The notes under the pieces: generated by a model
The model's input: the letters and a program-made list of their open reading frames with translations, nothing else
Databases searched by the model: none
Told to the model about the DNA's origin: nothing
From: Phycisphaerae bacterium
GTDB lineage: Bacteria; Planctomycetota; Phycisphaerae; UBA1845; Fen-1342
Length of the DNA stretch: 8,443 nt
Reading direction: 5' to 3'
Assembly: GCA_020058145.1 (NCBI GenBank)
Contig: JAGVEP010000185.1
Span: forward strand, 1-8,443
Program-made: the position numbers and the translations under genes
Shown here: positions 1 to 5,590 of the stretch, piece after piece
Numbering within the stretch: position 1 is the stretch's first letter
How the letters are laid out: the number at the start of each line of letters is the position of its first letter

Positions 1-261
1 TACATCGATGAGCACACGCTGGGCCAGAACCTGCTCGCCGCCGCCGCCGCCCCGGAGCCGGGCGCGGCCGGTGCTCCCCCGCCGGACATCGGCGGCATGT
101 TGGTCCAGATGATGGCGCAGGGTATCAAGGAAAGCGTCAAAGGCGACGATTTGAGCGCCGCCGAGACATTGCTGAAATACAAAGGACTGAAAGTCTTTGC
201 GATCGTCACCGTGCCGGAAGGCATTGAGTTTACGGCGTTGGAGCTCAAGGCAGAGAAGTGA
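1..261 (+). CDS. C-terminal part of an unrecognised protein (5' end outside window)
   Basis: Frame 1 is open from the first base to a TGA at 259-261 and gives the last 86 residues of a protein that starts upstream of the window. After an Ala/Pro-rich linker (about residues 13-28 of the visible part) comes a short segment with GGMLVQMMAQGI, then a Lys-rich stretch and a beta-like end containing KVFAIVTVPEGIEF. No membrane segment or catalytic motif is visible and I do not recognise the family. Codon use (strong GC3) matches the neighbours, so I take it as a real coding end. The stop lies 23 bases before the preferred start of the next gene. A GTG at 258 would even overlap it by 4 bases, so the two genes are probably co-transcribed. 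Confidence 0.7.
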   Translation, partial: YIDEHTLGQNLLAAAAAPEPGAAGAPPPDIGGMLVQMMAQGIKESVKGDDLSAAETLLKYKGLKVFAIVTVPEGIEFTALELKAEK

Positions 262-271
262 TCGCGGGGCT

Positions 272-276
272 GGAGG
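272..276 (+). promoter_or_regulatory. Shine-Dalgarno that decides the start at 285
   Basis: GGAGG lies 8 bases before the ATG at 285. The alternative GTG at 258 has only a weak purine stretch upstream and would put nine residues, two of them acidic, in front of the signal peptide. Confidence 0.6.
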
Positions 277-284
277 CAGAAAAC

Positions 285-1136
285 ATGGTCGAGCGCCAAT
301 GGCCGCGGCAGCTTTGCCGCGAGTGGCTCGTCGCGCTGGCATCCTATGCGCTGGTCGTGGCTCCGTTCGGGTGCCAGTTTCAGGCTGACTTATTGGGCGG
401 CAGTGGAGATGCGACCGCGGCACCGCTGGACGCCCAATCCGCGGGGCTGTTTCTGAACCAGGACACGGCCAGCCCGCTGCTCGTGGCGGGTCGCAACACG
501 CCGGGCGACGCGTTCTTCGTCTATGGCACGCACAACGCGGCCGGCGGCGTGGGCGAGGTCACTTCGATCCTGATTAAGACGGCGGACGGCCAGCAATCGT
601 ACATTTTGTTCGAGTCCGGCCGCCCCACGCACCTCCAGGCGGCTGACGGCAGCTACGTCCACGTCACGTATGACGAGATTTCGACCAGCCGGCTCGCCGT
701 CACGGCCAAAGTCTACGACGCTATCACCGGAACGACCGAGACGCGCGGCGTCAACATCGATCTCAAGGCCACGGCGGCCCAGGTCGCACAAACGGTCCAG
801 GATTTGACCGGCCAGACCCTGACGGTGCCCAGCGCGCCGGCCGTCGACACGGGCAAACTCCAGCAGCGGGCCCTCGGCCCCCTACTCTCGGCTCTGCTCG
901 TAATTCCGATGCTGCTGATGACCGAAGTGATGATCGTCATCATGGGTCAGGTCATGGCGGCCGTGTTTGCCGCGGTCACGGCGGCGATGCAGCTCGCGGT
1001 CGTGGCGGCGTTCGCGCCCTTGTTCCTGTTTGCCGGGCTGTTGAACGACGTTACCGTGCGGATCGACATGGTGCCGCTGGTGGACATCTTCATCGAGTTG
1101 CCGGCGCCGCCGACACTCGACATCGTGATCCAATAG
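285..1136 (+). CDS. Predicted envelope protein or lipoprotein of unknown function with hydrophobic C-terminus
   Basis: A protein of 283 residues from the ATG at 285. I prefer this start to the in-frame GTG at 258 because GGAGG at 272-276 sits 8 bases before the ATG. The N-terminus looks like a signal peptide: basic residues (R4, R8, R12), then a hydrophobic stretch (LVALASYALVVA), then FGC with Cys30. That could be a lipidation site, but Pro at -3 is not the usual Leu. The middle (about 30-185) is a soluble, beta-rich region with Gly/Thr-rich turns. Residues about 199-253 are very hydrophobic and could form two membrane helices or a buried hairpin. The end alternates hydrophobic and acidic residues. 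I recognise no family, and role and partners are unknown. It lies just downstream of the partial gene at the left edge, probably in one operon, and converges on the PpiC-like gene. Confidence 0.75.
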   Translation: MVERQWPRQLCREWLVALASYALVVAPFGCQFQADLLGGSGDATAAPLDAQSAGLFLNQDTASPLLVAGRNTPGDAFFVYGTHNAAGGVGEVTSILIKTADGQQSYILFESGRPTHLQAADGSYVHVTYDEISTSRLAVTAKVYDAITGTTETRGVNIDLKATAAQVAQTVQDLTGQTLTVPSAPAVDTGKLQQRALGPLLSALLVIPMLLMTEVMIVIMGQVMAAVFAAVTAAMQLAVVAAFAPLFLFAGLLNDVTVRIDMVPLVDIFIELPAPPTLDIVIQ

Positions 1137-1144
1137 GGCCTGGA

Positions 1145-1238
1145 ACCGCAGAGGCGCGAAGTGCGCAGACCACGCAGAGAAGACAGTCACAAAGATACCC
1201 CTCCTCCGCGTCCTCCGCGCTCTTTGCGCCTTCGCGGT
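1145..1238. repeat. Long imperfect inverted repeat between convergent genes
   Basis: The left arm 1145-1179 and the reverse complement of the right arm 1204-1238 agree at about 27 of 35 positions, with a 24-base loop (1180-1203). Both arms have a period-like purine pattern (CCGCRRAGGCGC, GCGCRGA, ACGCRGAG). It fills almost the whole gap between a plus-strand gene ending at 1136 and a minus-strand gene ending at 1240. It could form a large hairpin in transcripts from either side and act as a bidirectional terminator or 3' stabiliser, though there is no clean T tract. The CGCAGAG-type wording resembles dispersed intergenic repeats that I remember from many environmental genomes; that resemblance is from memory and unchecked. 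Confidence 0.65.
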
Positions 1239-1239
1239 G

Positions 1240-2520
1240 TTAGCTGCCAGCCACCGGCGCGGGGCGCGTGAGCCGCTCGGCCCGCTCGACGGCCGCGTTG
1301 ATAAACGTGTCGAGCGACGAAATCGTCGCCTCCGCTGCCAGTTTCAGCACATATTCCGCCGACAGCTTATTGAACCGCCGCTCGCGCAGGTCGGCACGAA
1401 TCTCGTCCTGAGCCTCCGTAAACGAGCGCTGCCCCCCGGGTTCGATCCGTCCGCAACGGACCACGTACCAAGCCGTCTCCGTCTCCAGCGGATCGCTCGT
1501 CCAGCCTGCTTCGTGTTCGAAAACGAGCTTGCTGGGTACGTCGTATGGCGGCTGGAGCGGCCGCGCGATCAGTCCCCACGACCCGCCGTTGTCTACGTGC
1601 AGTCCGGACGAATATTCCTTCGCCACATCTTCAAAGGACCGCTCGTCGAGTGCCTCGCGCGCCGCCCGCGCCTGGCGCGTCGCCTTCAGTTTGGCCTGGG
1701 CGCGCTCGGCGGCACTGGCCCGGTCCCAGGTCCGGCCTTCCGGCAGGAACTTCTCGCCAGGCACCTCAATGAGCAGCAACTCGCGAGACTCCACCGTCGT
1801 GTACCGTGGCAGATTCTGCCGATAGAACCCGAGCAACTCATCCCGCCGAACTTGGATCTGCGGCAGCAGCTTCTCGCGCGTGTATTCGCGGACGACCATG
1901 CCGCGCTTGAGACTGTCGCGGAATTGGTCCTTGGTCAGTCCGTGCTCCTTCAGGTGCGCCAGCAGTTTTGACGCGCTGCCGCCGAATTCGCGCGCGGTGA
2001 AGTTGTCGAGCTGCTTGTTGGCCTCTCCATCAATATACGTCCGCTCTTTCTCATCGAGCGCTGTGGATGCCTGCTTGTAGATCAGCAGCACCCCGATTTC
2101 CTGCTGCGTCTGGCGGCGGATGAGCCGCCGCGCTTCGTCACGGAAACCTGGCAGCGTGCGCGCGCGGCGGAGTTCGGCGAGGTCCTCGCGGAGTGGGTAG
2201 AGCACTTCGGCCACGGTCACGGTCGCGTCATTGACGATCAGAATGTCGCCCTGGATCGCGGCGGGCGGGGCGGCAATCGGCGGGGGGCGCCGCGGCGGGG
2301 CGGGCTGCCGTTCGATCGCCAGGGTCGGCGAAGTCGTCGGCACAATCTGCCCGGCGCGGATGCGCTCCTCACGCTCCGCCGTGAGTTCGGCTTCGGATTT
2401 GATCACCGGCCGGCTGGCATCTGGTGGCGGCTGGTTCTTGCGCGCTTGCTGACAGCCGGGCCAAAATACAGCCGCCACCGCCAGCGTGGGGACGATAATC
2501 GCGGGAACCCAGCCTCGCAT
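1240..2520 (-). CDS. SurA/PpiC-type peptidyl-prolyl isomerase or chaperone, predicted lipoprotein
   Basis: A protein of 426 residues with the layout of SurA/PrsA-type envelope chaperones, which help fold exported proteins outside the cytoplasmic membrane. Residues 4-22 are a hydrophobic signal ending PGC, so Cys23 is a likely lipidation site, followed by a Pro-rich linker (about 30-90). Residues 93-235 form a helical SurA_N-like region with basic, amphipathic segments. Residues 240-380 resemble a parvulin (PpiC) domain: FEDVAKEYSSG, then NGGSWGLI, then the aromatic/Pro segment and an EAGWTSDPLETE turn. The usual HILV motif is replaced by ELLLIEV and the late GxHII by AWYVV, so both expected active-site histidines seem absent and isomerase activity is doubtful. 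The stop TAA is at 1240-1242. No Shine-Dalgarno precedes the ATG; a promoter positioned for a leaderless mRNA does. The family call is firm, the exact role is not. Confidence 0.85.
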   Translation of the reverse strand: MRGWVPAIIVPTLAVAAVFWPGCQQARKNQPPPDASRPVIKSEAELTAEREERIRAGQIVPTTSPTLAIERQPAPPRRPPPIAAPPAAIQGDILIVNDATVTVAEVLYPLREDLAELRRARTLPGFRDEARRLIRRQTQQEIGVLLIYKQASTALDEKERTYIDGEANKQLDNFTAREFGGSASKLLAHLKEHGLTKDQFRDSLKRGMVVREYTREKLLPQIQVRRDELLGFYRQNLPRYTTVESRELLLIEVPGEKFLPEGRTWDRASAAERAQAKLKATRQARAAREALDERSFEDVAKEYSSGLHVDNGGSWGLIARPLQPPYDVPSKLVFEHEAGWTSDPLETETAWYVVRCGRIEPGGQRSFTEAQDEIRADLRERRFNKLSAEYVLKLAAEATISSLDTFINAAVERAERLTRPAPVAGS

Positions 2521-2526
2521 GAAGCC

Positions 2527-2554
2527 AATATAGCCGATGTCCGTGGCGGGGCAA
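2527..2554 (-). promoter_or_regulatory. Predicted promoter of the PpiC-like gene, placed for a leaderless transcript
   Basis: Reading the minus strand, TTGCCC (2554-2549) is followed after 16 bases by TATATT (2532-2527), then GGCTTC and the ATG at 2520. With the usual distance from -10 to start, the A of the ATG is +1. No Shine-Dalgarno lies between, which agrees with a leaderless mRNA. This is a consensus match by eye only. Confidence 0.45.
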
Positions 2555-2556
2555 AC

Positions 2557-2572
2557 GGGCGATTTGTCGCCC
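2557..2572. repeat. Short perfect inverted repeat next to the -35 of the PpiC-like gene
   Basis: GGGCGA and TCGCCC flank a 4-base TTTG spacer, directly upstream of the predicted -35 of the minus-strand promoter. It could be an operator or a chance match in GC-rich DNA. Confidence 0.3.
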
Positions 2573-2578
2573 AGCGCC

Positions 2579-2590
2579 CCGCGTACGCGG
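2579..2590. repeat. 12-bp perfect palindrome upstream of the tRNA promoter
   Basis: CCGCGTACGCGG is fully self-complementary. It lies 12 bases before the predicted -35 of the tRNA promoter and between the two divergent promoters, where a dimeric regulator could bind. No regulator is known here. Confidence 0.3.
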
Positions 2591-2602
2591 TCGAGTCGCC
2601 CC

Positions 2603-2631
2603 TTGACGGATGCGCGCGTCGCTCCTACCTT
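2603..2631 (+). promoter_or_regulatory. Sigma-70-like promoter of the tRNA unit
   Basis: TTGACG (2603-2608) and TACCTT (2626-2631) are separated by exactly 17 bases, which predicts a start near 2638 and a 5' leader of about 57 bases before the tRNA-Leu. The -35 matches the consensus at 5 of 6 positions. Position and strand fit the tRNA pair, which ends in a strong terminator. Confidence 0.55.
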
Positions 2632-2694
2632 ATTGAGTCTGCCACGTTAGCGTCAGGCACCGGCATCGCCGCTCGATAGCTCGTGCCCGCAGGA

Positions 2695-2779
2695 GCCCGG
2701 ATGGCGGAATTGGCAGACGCGCCAGGTTGAGGGCCTGGTGAGGGTTGACCTCGTGCTGGTTCGAATCCAGTTCCGGGCA
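2695..2779 (+). tRNA. tRNA-Leu (anticodon GAG)
   Basis: A class II tRNA of 85 bases. The acceptor stem GCCCGGA (2695-2701) pairs perfectly with TCCGGGC (2772-2778), with discriminator A2779. The anticodon stem CCAGG/CCTGG encloses the loop TTGAGGG, with anticodon GAG at 2729-2731, which reads CUC and CUU. The long variable arm (2739-2754) contains a GAGG/CCTC stem, as expected for tRNA-Leu. The T arm is GCTGG-TTCGAAT-CCAGT. CCA is not encoded and must be added after processing. It is the first of two tRNAs transcribed together, 7 bases before tRNA-Arg. Confidence 0.96.
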
Positions 2780-2786
2780 TGAACAA

Positions 2787-2860
2787 GCGCTGCTAGCTCA
2801 ACTGGATAGAGCGTCGGCCTACGGAGCCGAAGGTTGTGGGTTCGAATCCCGCGCGGCGCG
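2787..2860 (+). tRNA. tRNA-Arg (anticodon ACG)
   Basis: A standard cloverleaf of 74 bases. The acceptor GCGCTGC (2787-2793) pairs with GCGGCGC (2853-2859) with one T-G wobble; the discriminator is G2860. The D arm is GCTC/GAGC. The anticodon stem TCGGC/GCCGA encloses CTACGGA, with anticodon ACG at 2821-2823. A34 is expected to be deaminated to inosine so that it reads CGU, CGC and CGA. The T arm is GTGGG-TTCGAAT-CCCGC. CCA is not encoded. Confidence 0.96.
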
Positions 2861-2879
2861 GTGCGGAATGGTCGCGCTG

Positions 2880-2920
2880 GGCCTGGCGGGGCGTAGTTCG
2901 CCCCGCCAGGCCTTCCTGTT
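2880..2920 (+). terminator. Rho-independent terminator of the tRNA unit
   Basis: A perfect 14-bp GC-rich stem (2880-2893 with 2899-2912) with the loop TAGTT is followed by TTCCTGTT. It lies 19 bases after the tRNA-Arg end. The stem could also slow transcription arriving from the minus-strand gene ending at 3004, but there is no T run in that direction. Confidence 0.8.
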
Positions 2921-2958
2921 GCGCGCGGCGCGCGTCAAGCCACCGCTCCGTCCAGGCC

Positions 2959-2984
2959 GCACCGGCCGCACCATTGTCCGGTGC
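2959..2984 (-). terminator. Weak hairpin after the choice-of-anchor L gene
   Basis: GCACCGG (2959-2965) and CCGGTGC (2978-2984) form a 7-bp stem with a 12-base loop, starting 19 bases past the TAG of the gene ending at 3004. No T tract follows on the minus strand, so it is only a possible 3' end structure. Confidence 0.25.
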
Positions 2985-3003
2985 AACCGTCAGCACCCCG
3001 GTG

Positions 3004-5328
3004 CTACGGGCACTGGTGCAACGGATCGCTGAGGAGCGCGACGAACGAATTGATGTCGTCAAAATCCACGAAGCCACTGCCGTCGCAATCGGCGTTGTAG
3101 AAGTTGCACGAGATTCCGAGGCTTAGCGCCTCAACGAATGCACTGATGTCGTCAAAATTGACGATGCCATCGCAGTTGCAATCGCCGACGCAGCCACAAA
3201 CGGACGTGCCGCTCGGATCGCAGGCCACGCCCGCGCCACGAAACGTGCCGCTCTGCGCGGTGCAATCGGATTCGGTCAGCGTCTGGCAGGCGCCCTGGTA
3301 CGTTCCGAAGCAGCAGGCGCCGGTCGTCGCTGGGCATTCCTCGATGGTCAGGGTGAAATTCAGGCAGTCCACGTCGGCTCCCGGCCAACGGTCGATCATC
3401 AAGTAATATAGGCCGGTCGTCAGCGTCAGATTGCTGATCGCAACCAGCGTGCCGGTGCTGGTGACCTGCGCGAGGCACGTTGCACCCGGCGGGCAGACGC
3501 TGTCCACCACCAGGCCGACCCAGTTGTCGTTCGCCGTCGCACCGCTTACGGTGATGTTGACGCACTTTGAACCGGAGATCGGCAGCATATACACAATGTC
3601 CTGGCCGTCGTCGTACAAGCCCAGGCACGTGTCCGCGTAATTATCGTCCTTGGCGCAGGTCGTGTTTACGTCCGTGAACGGCAGGGCGCCAATTAGAATT
3701 GGGTCTTCGCAGTCCACACCGCCGGGTTGGCCACCCGGACCGCAGGGCGGGGGCAGTTGAATACAGGCCAGACTGGCGTTCCACACGTCGTAGAGGCCCT
3801 GGCAGTCTGCCTCCAGCACGTTGTCCTGGCACGTGCCCGCATTGGTGTCACAGCAGGCCCCCGTCGGCGCTGCGCAGTCCACGATGCTCAGAGTGTAGTT
3901 GATGCAATCTTCCGCCAGCGGCCAGCGATCGATCATCAGGTAATACGTGCCGGTCGTCAGCAGCAGGTTGCTGATCGTGACCACGGTGCCACCGGTGGTC
4001 GCCTGGGCGATGCACGCCGCGCCCGGCGGGCAGACGTTGTCCACCACTACGCCGATCCAGTTGTCAGTCGCCGTCGCACCGGTCACGGTGATGTTCACGC
4101 AGCGCGAACCCGCAATAGGCAGTACATACAGGATGTCATCACCGTTGTCGTAGTAGCCCAGGCACGAGTCCGAGTAGTCGTTGTCCTTCATACATGTGGT
4201 GTTCACATCCAAGTAGGGCAACGCGGTGATGAGAATCGGGTTCTCGCAGTCCACCCCCTCCGTCTGATTGGGCGGCGCGCAGGGCGGGTTCAGTTGACTG
4301 CAAGTCAGACCGACGCTCCACACATCGCCGGGGGCCTGGCAGTTGGCCTGCAACACGTAGTCCTGGCAGGTTAGCGTACCCGTATGGCAGCAGGCGCCGG
4401 ATGGCTGTCCGCAGGCGAAGCTCTGACCCTGGATAAAGACATTCGAGTCGAGAATGTGGTCGCCCGCATCTGCGACGGCCAACTTGATGTGATTCAAACC
4501 GGGATTCAGCGTACCGGTGGCCGTCAGCACGACCGTCAGCCCGTCCATCTGGGTGTCGCGAACCCCGGCGCACGGGAACGTACCGGGTGGGATGTCGTCG
4601 CAGTCGTTGTTGATGTGCAGGTTACAGAAGCTGCCGCCCGGCGGGTTATACGGGTTGCCGCAATTGACGTTGTTGATGCTGACGGCCAGCCCGCCGCCGG
4701 GAACCAAGGCAATGTTCACACCATTCAGGAAAAACCCGAAAACATCGTTGTACGGCGAGTTTACCCACTCGTTGTATTCCTCCGATGTAAACACGTACTG
4801 GAATTGGATGACCTGCGCGCTCTGGCACTCAAAGTCGAATTCCAGGACGCACGCGTCAAAGGTGCTGTAGCCCGGTATCAGCCCGTCCAGATCGATGTCT
4901 CCGTTCCCGAGGTTGTCGGCAGTGACGTCGTCCTGCGTGTTCGGACCGGGCACGAACGCAATGTCGCCGCTGCTCAGGATGATGCCGCTCTCGAAGCCGA
5001 CGATGCCTGTGCCGCCGACAAACGTCCCGGCCGCAGGGTTCGCACCGGTGAAGGTCACGTTGAACACGGTGACACCCGGACCCAACAGCGCCGTAACCAG
5101 ATCCGCGGGCGTGAGACCAGCATTCAGGTCCTGGGTGCCCAGCGCGCACACGACCGGCCCGGCGGGCGCCTTCCAGTTATTCCCACCTGGCGCGACCACT
5201 GGCCGCGGCGGCAGTTCCGACCAGACTGCTGGCCCGCTCAACAAAACGCACGGCAGTGCCAGCGTCGCGAGTTTCCAGAAGTTGTGATGCCGCACAGCGG
5301 CACAAGTATACGCGTACTTCGGTTCCAT
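3004..5328 (-). CDS. Secreted choice-of-anchor L protein with two tandem repeats and C-terminal dockerin
   Basis: A protein of 774 residues. The N-terminus (about 1-37) is a long signal peptide with basic residues before a hydrophobic core (LATLALPCVLL). Residues about 65-305 match the choice-of-anchor L domain: VFNVTFTGA, GIILSSGD, FTSEEYNEWVN, NDVFGFFLNG, VSINNVN, MDGLTVVLTA, and HIKLAVADAGDHILDSNVFI. Two Cys-rich repeats follow (about 311-489 and 490-669). Each starts GACC and carries a beta-sandwich-like unit with NTTC, NITV and YYLMIDRWP. A third, truncated GACC module covers about 670-712. Residues 713-774 are a type I dockerin with two Ca-binding loops (DCNCDGIVNFDD and DCDGSGFVDFDD). 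It is probably displayed at or exported from the surface; its ligand is unknown. AGGAG at 5340-5336 is 7 bases before the ATG. A TATTTT at 5356-5351 could be a -10, but a matching -35 is weak. The orphan dockerin tail directly upstream suggests the gene once followed a paralogue in the same direction. Confidence 0.88.
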   Translation of the reverse strand: MEPKYAYTCAAVRHHNFWKLATLALPCVLLSGPAVWSELPPRPVVAPGGNNWKAPAGPVVCALGTQDLNAGLTPADLVTALLGPGVTVFNVTFTGANPAAGTFVGGTGIVGFESGIILSSGDIAFVPGPNTQDDVTADNLGNGDIDLDGLIPGYSTFDACVLEFDFECQSAQVIQFQYVFTSEEYNEWVNSPYNDVFGFFLNGVNIALVPGGGLAVSINNVNCGNPYNPPGGSFCNLHINNDCDDIPPGTFPCAGVRDTQMDGLTVVLTATGTLNPGLNHIKLAVADAGDHILDSNVFIQGQSFACGQPSGACCHTGTLTCQDYVLQANCQAPGDVWSVGLTCSQLNPPCAPPNQTEGVDCENPILITALPYLDVNTTCMKDNDYSDSCLGYYDNGDDILYVLPIAGSRCVNITVTGATATDNWIGVVVDNVCPPGAACIAQATTGGTVVTISNLLLTTGTYYLMIDRWPLAEDCINYTLSIVDCAAPTGACCDTNAGTCQDNVLEADCQGLYDVWNASLACIQLPPPCGPGGQPGGVDCEDPILIGALPFTDVNTTCAKDDNYADTCLGLYDDGQDIVYMLPISGSKCVNITVSGATANDNWVGLVVDSVCPPGATCLAQVTSTGTLVAISNLTLTTGLYYLMIDRWPGADVDCLNFTLTIEECPATTGACCFGTYQGACQTLTESDCTAQSGTFRGAGVACDPSGTSVCGCVGDCNCDGIVNFDDISAFVEALSLGISCNFYNADCDGSGFVDFDDINSFVALLSDPLHQCP
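3322..4398 (-). repeat. Tandem in-gene duplication, two units of about 180 codons
   Basis: The units 4398-3862 and 3861-3322 encode residues about 311-489 and 490-669 with the same order of motifs: GACC, TCQD, DVW, GVDCE, PILI, DVNTTC, LPI, CVNIT, NVCPPGA or SVCPPGA, YYLMIDRWP. A shortened third copy of the GACC part follows. It looks like an internal duplication that lengthens a stalk or binding array. Confidence 0.8.
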
Positions 5329-5369
5329 TTTTGTGCTCCTATCAAGTGCGAAAATAGGTTCTCAGAGCA

Positions 5370-5576
5370 TTACTGACTCAGAAGCGCCACGAAGGCGTTG
5401 ATGTCGTCAAAGTCGACGAGTCCATCGCCATTACAGTCACCGTTCAGAATGTTGCAGTTTGGAAAGGCCGCCTGGTATCCGGCGGGGCTGCTGAGCGCGA
5501 GGACGAACGGGTTGATATCGTCGAAAGTGACCAGGCCGTCACAGTTCAGGTCGCCCGGTTGTTGCGGCACGATTAG
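5370..5576 (-). pseudogene. Orphan dockerin tail, remnant of a secreted dockerin protein
   Basis: The minus strand from the IS end to the TAA at 5370-5372 encodes a complete two-loop type I dockerin (GDLNCDGLVTFDDINPFV and GDCNGDGLVDFDDINAFV) ending in LLSQ. The only start is a GTG at 5570, with no signal peptide and no proper Shine-Dalgarno, since the DNA before it is IS end. Dockerins are C-terminal add-ons of larger exported proteins, so this is the tail of a gene whose front is missing. The front is not found on the far side of the IS, where the PIN/TRAM gene ends instead. The sequence is similar to the dockerin of the gene starting at 5328, 41 bases downstream, so the lost gene was probably a paralogue. 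Confidence 0.75.
5573..5576. repeat. Left flank of the IS, target-site candidate TTAG
   Basis: TTAG adjoins the left inverted repeat. It fits the YTAR target that I recall for IS701-family elements, but differs at the first base from the right flank CTAG (7144-7147). Confidence 0.5.
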
Positions 5577-5590
5577 TACTACAACGCTAC
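5577..5590. repeat. Left terminal inverted repeat of the IS
   Basis: TACTACAACGCTAC is the exact reverse complement of 7130-7143. Both possible transposase stop codons (TAG at 5581-5579 in the main frame and at 5589-5587 in the shifted frame) lie here. Confidence 0.85.

Noticed and set aside
258..284. Earlier GTG start for the gene ending at 1136
   Set aside because: The 4-base overlap with the preceding stop is tempting, but the ATG at 285 has a well-spaced GGAGG and gives a better signal peptide.
2695..2860. tRNA genes as integration sites for a mobile element
   Set aside because: No integrase gene, no direct repeat of a tRNA 3' end and no element boundary are visible nearby; the IS is almost 3 kb away and targets YTAR-like sites.
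2921..2934. GC-rich alternating run GCGCGCGGCGCGCG after the terminator
   Set aside because: Self-complementary, but short and expected in DNA of this base composition; no function can be supported.
3322..4398. CRISPR-like or short tandem repeat array
   Set aside because: The repetition is at protein level with units of about 540 bases inside one gene, with no short repeats and spacers.
4384..5376. 330-codon plus-strand frame opposite the choice-of-anchor L gene
   Set aside because: Antisense shadow. The minus strand shows a signal peptide, family motifs and a good Shine-Dalgarno; the plus-strand product has none.
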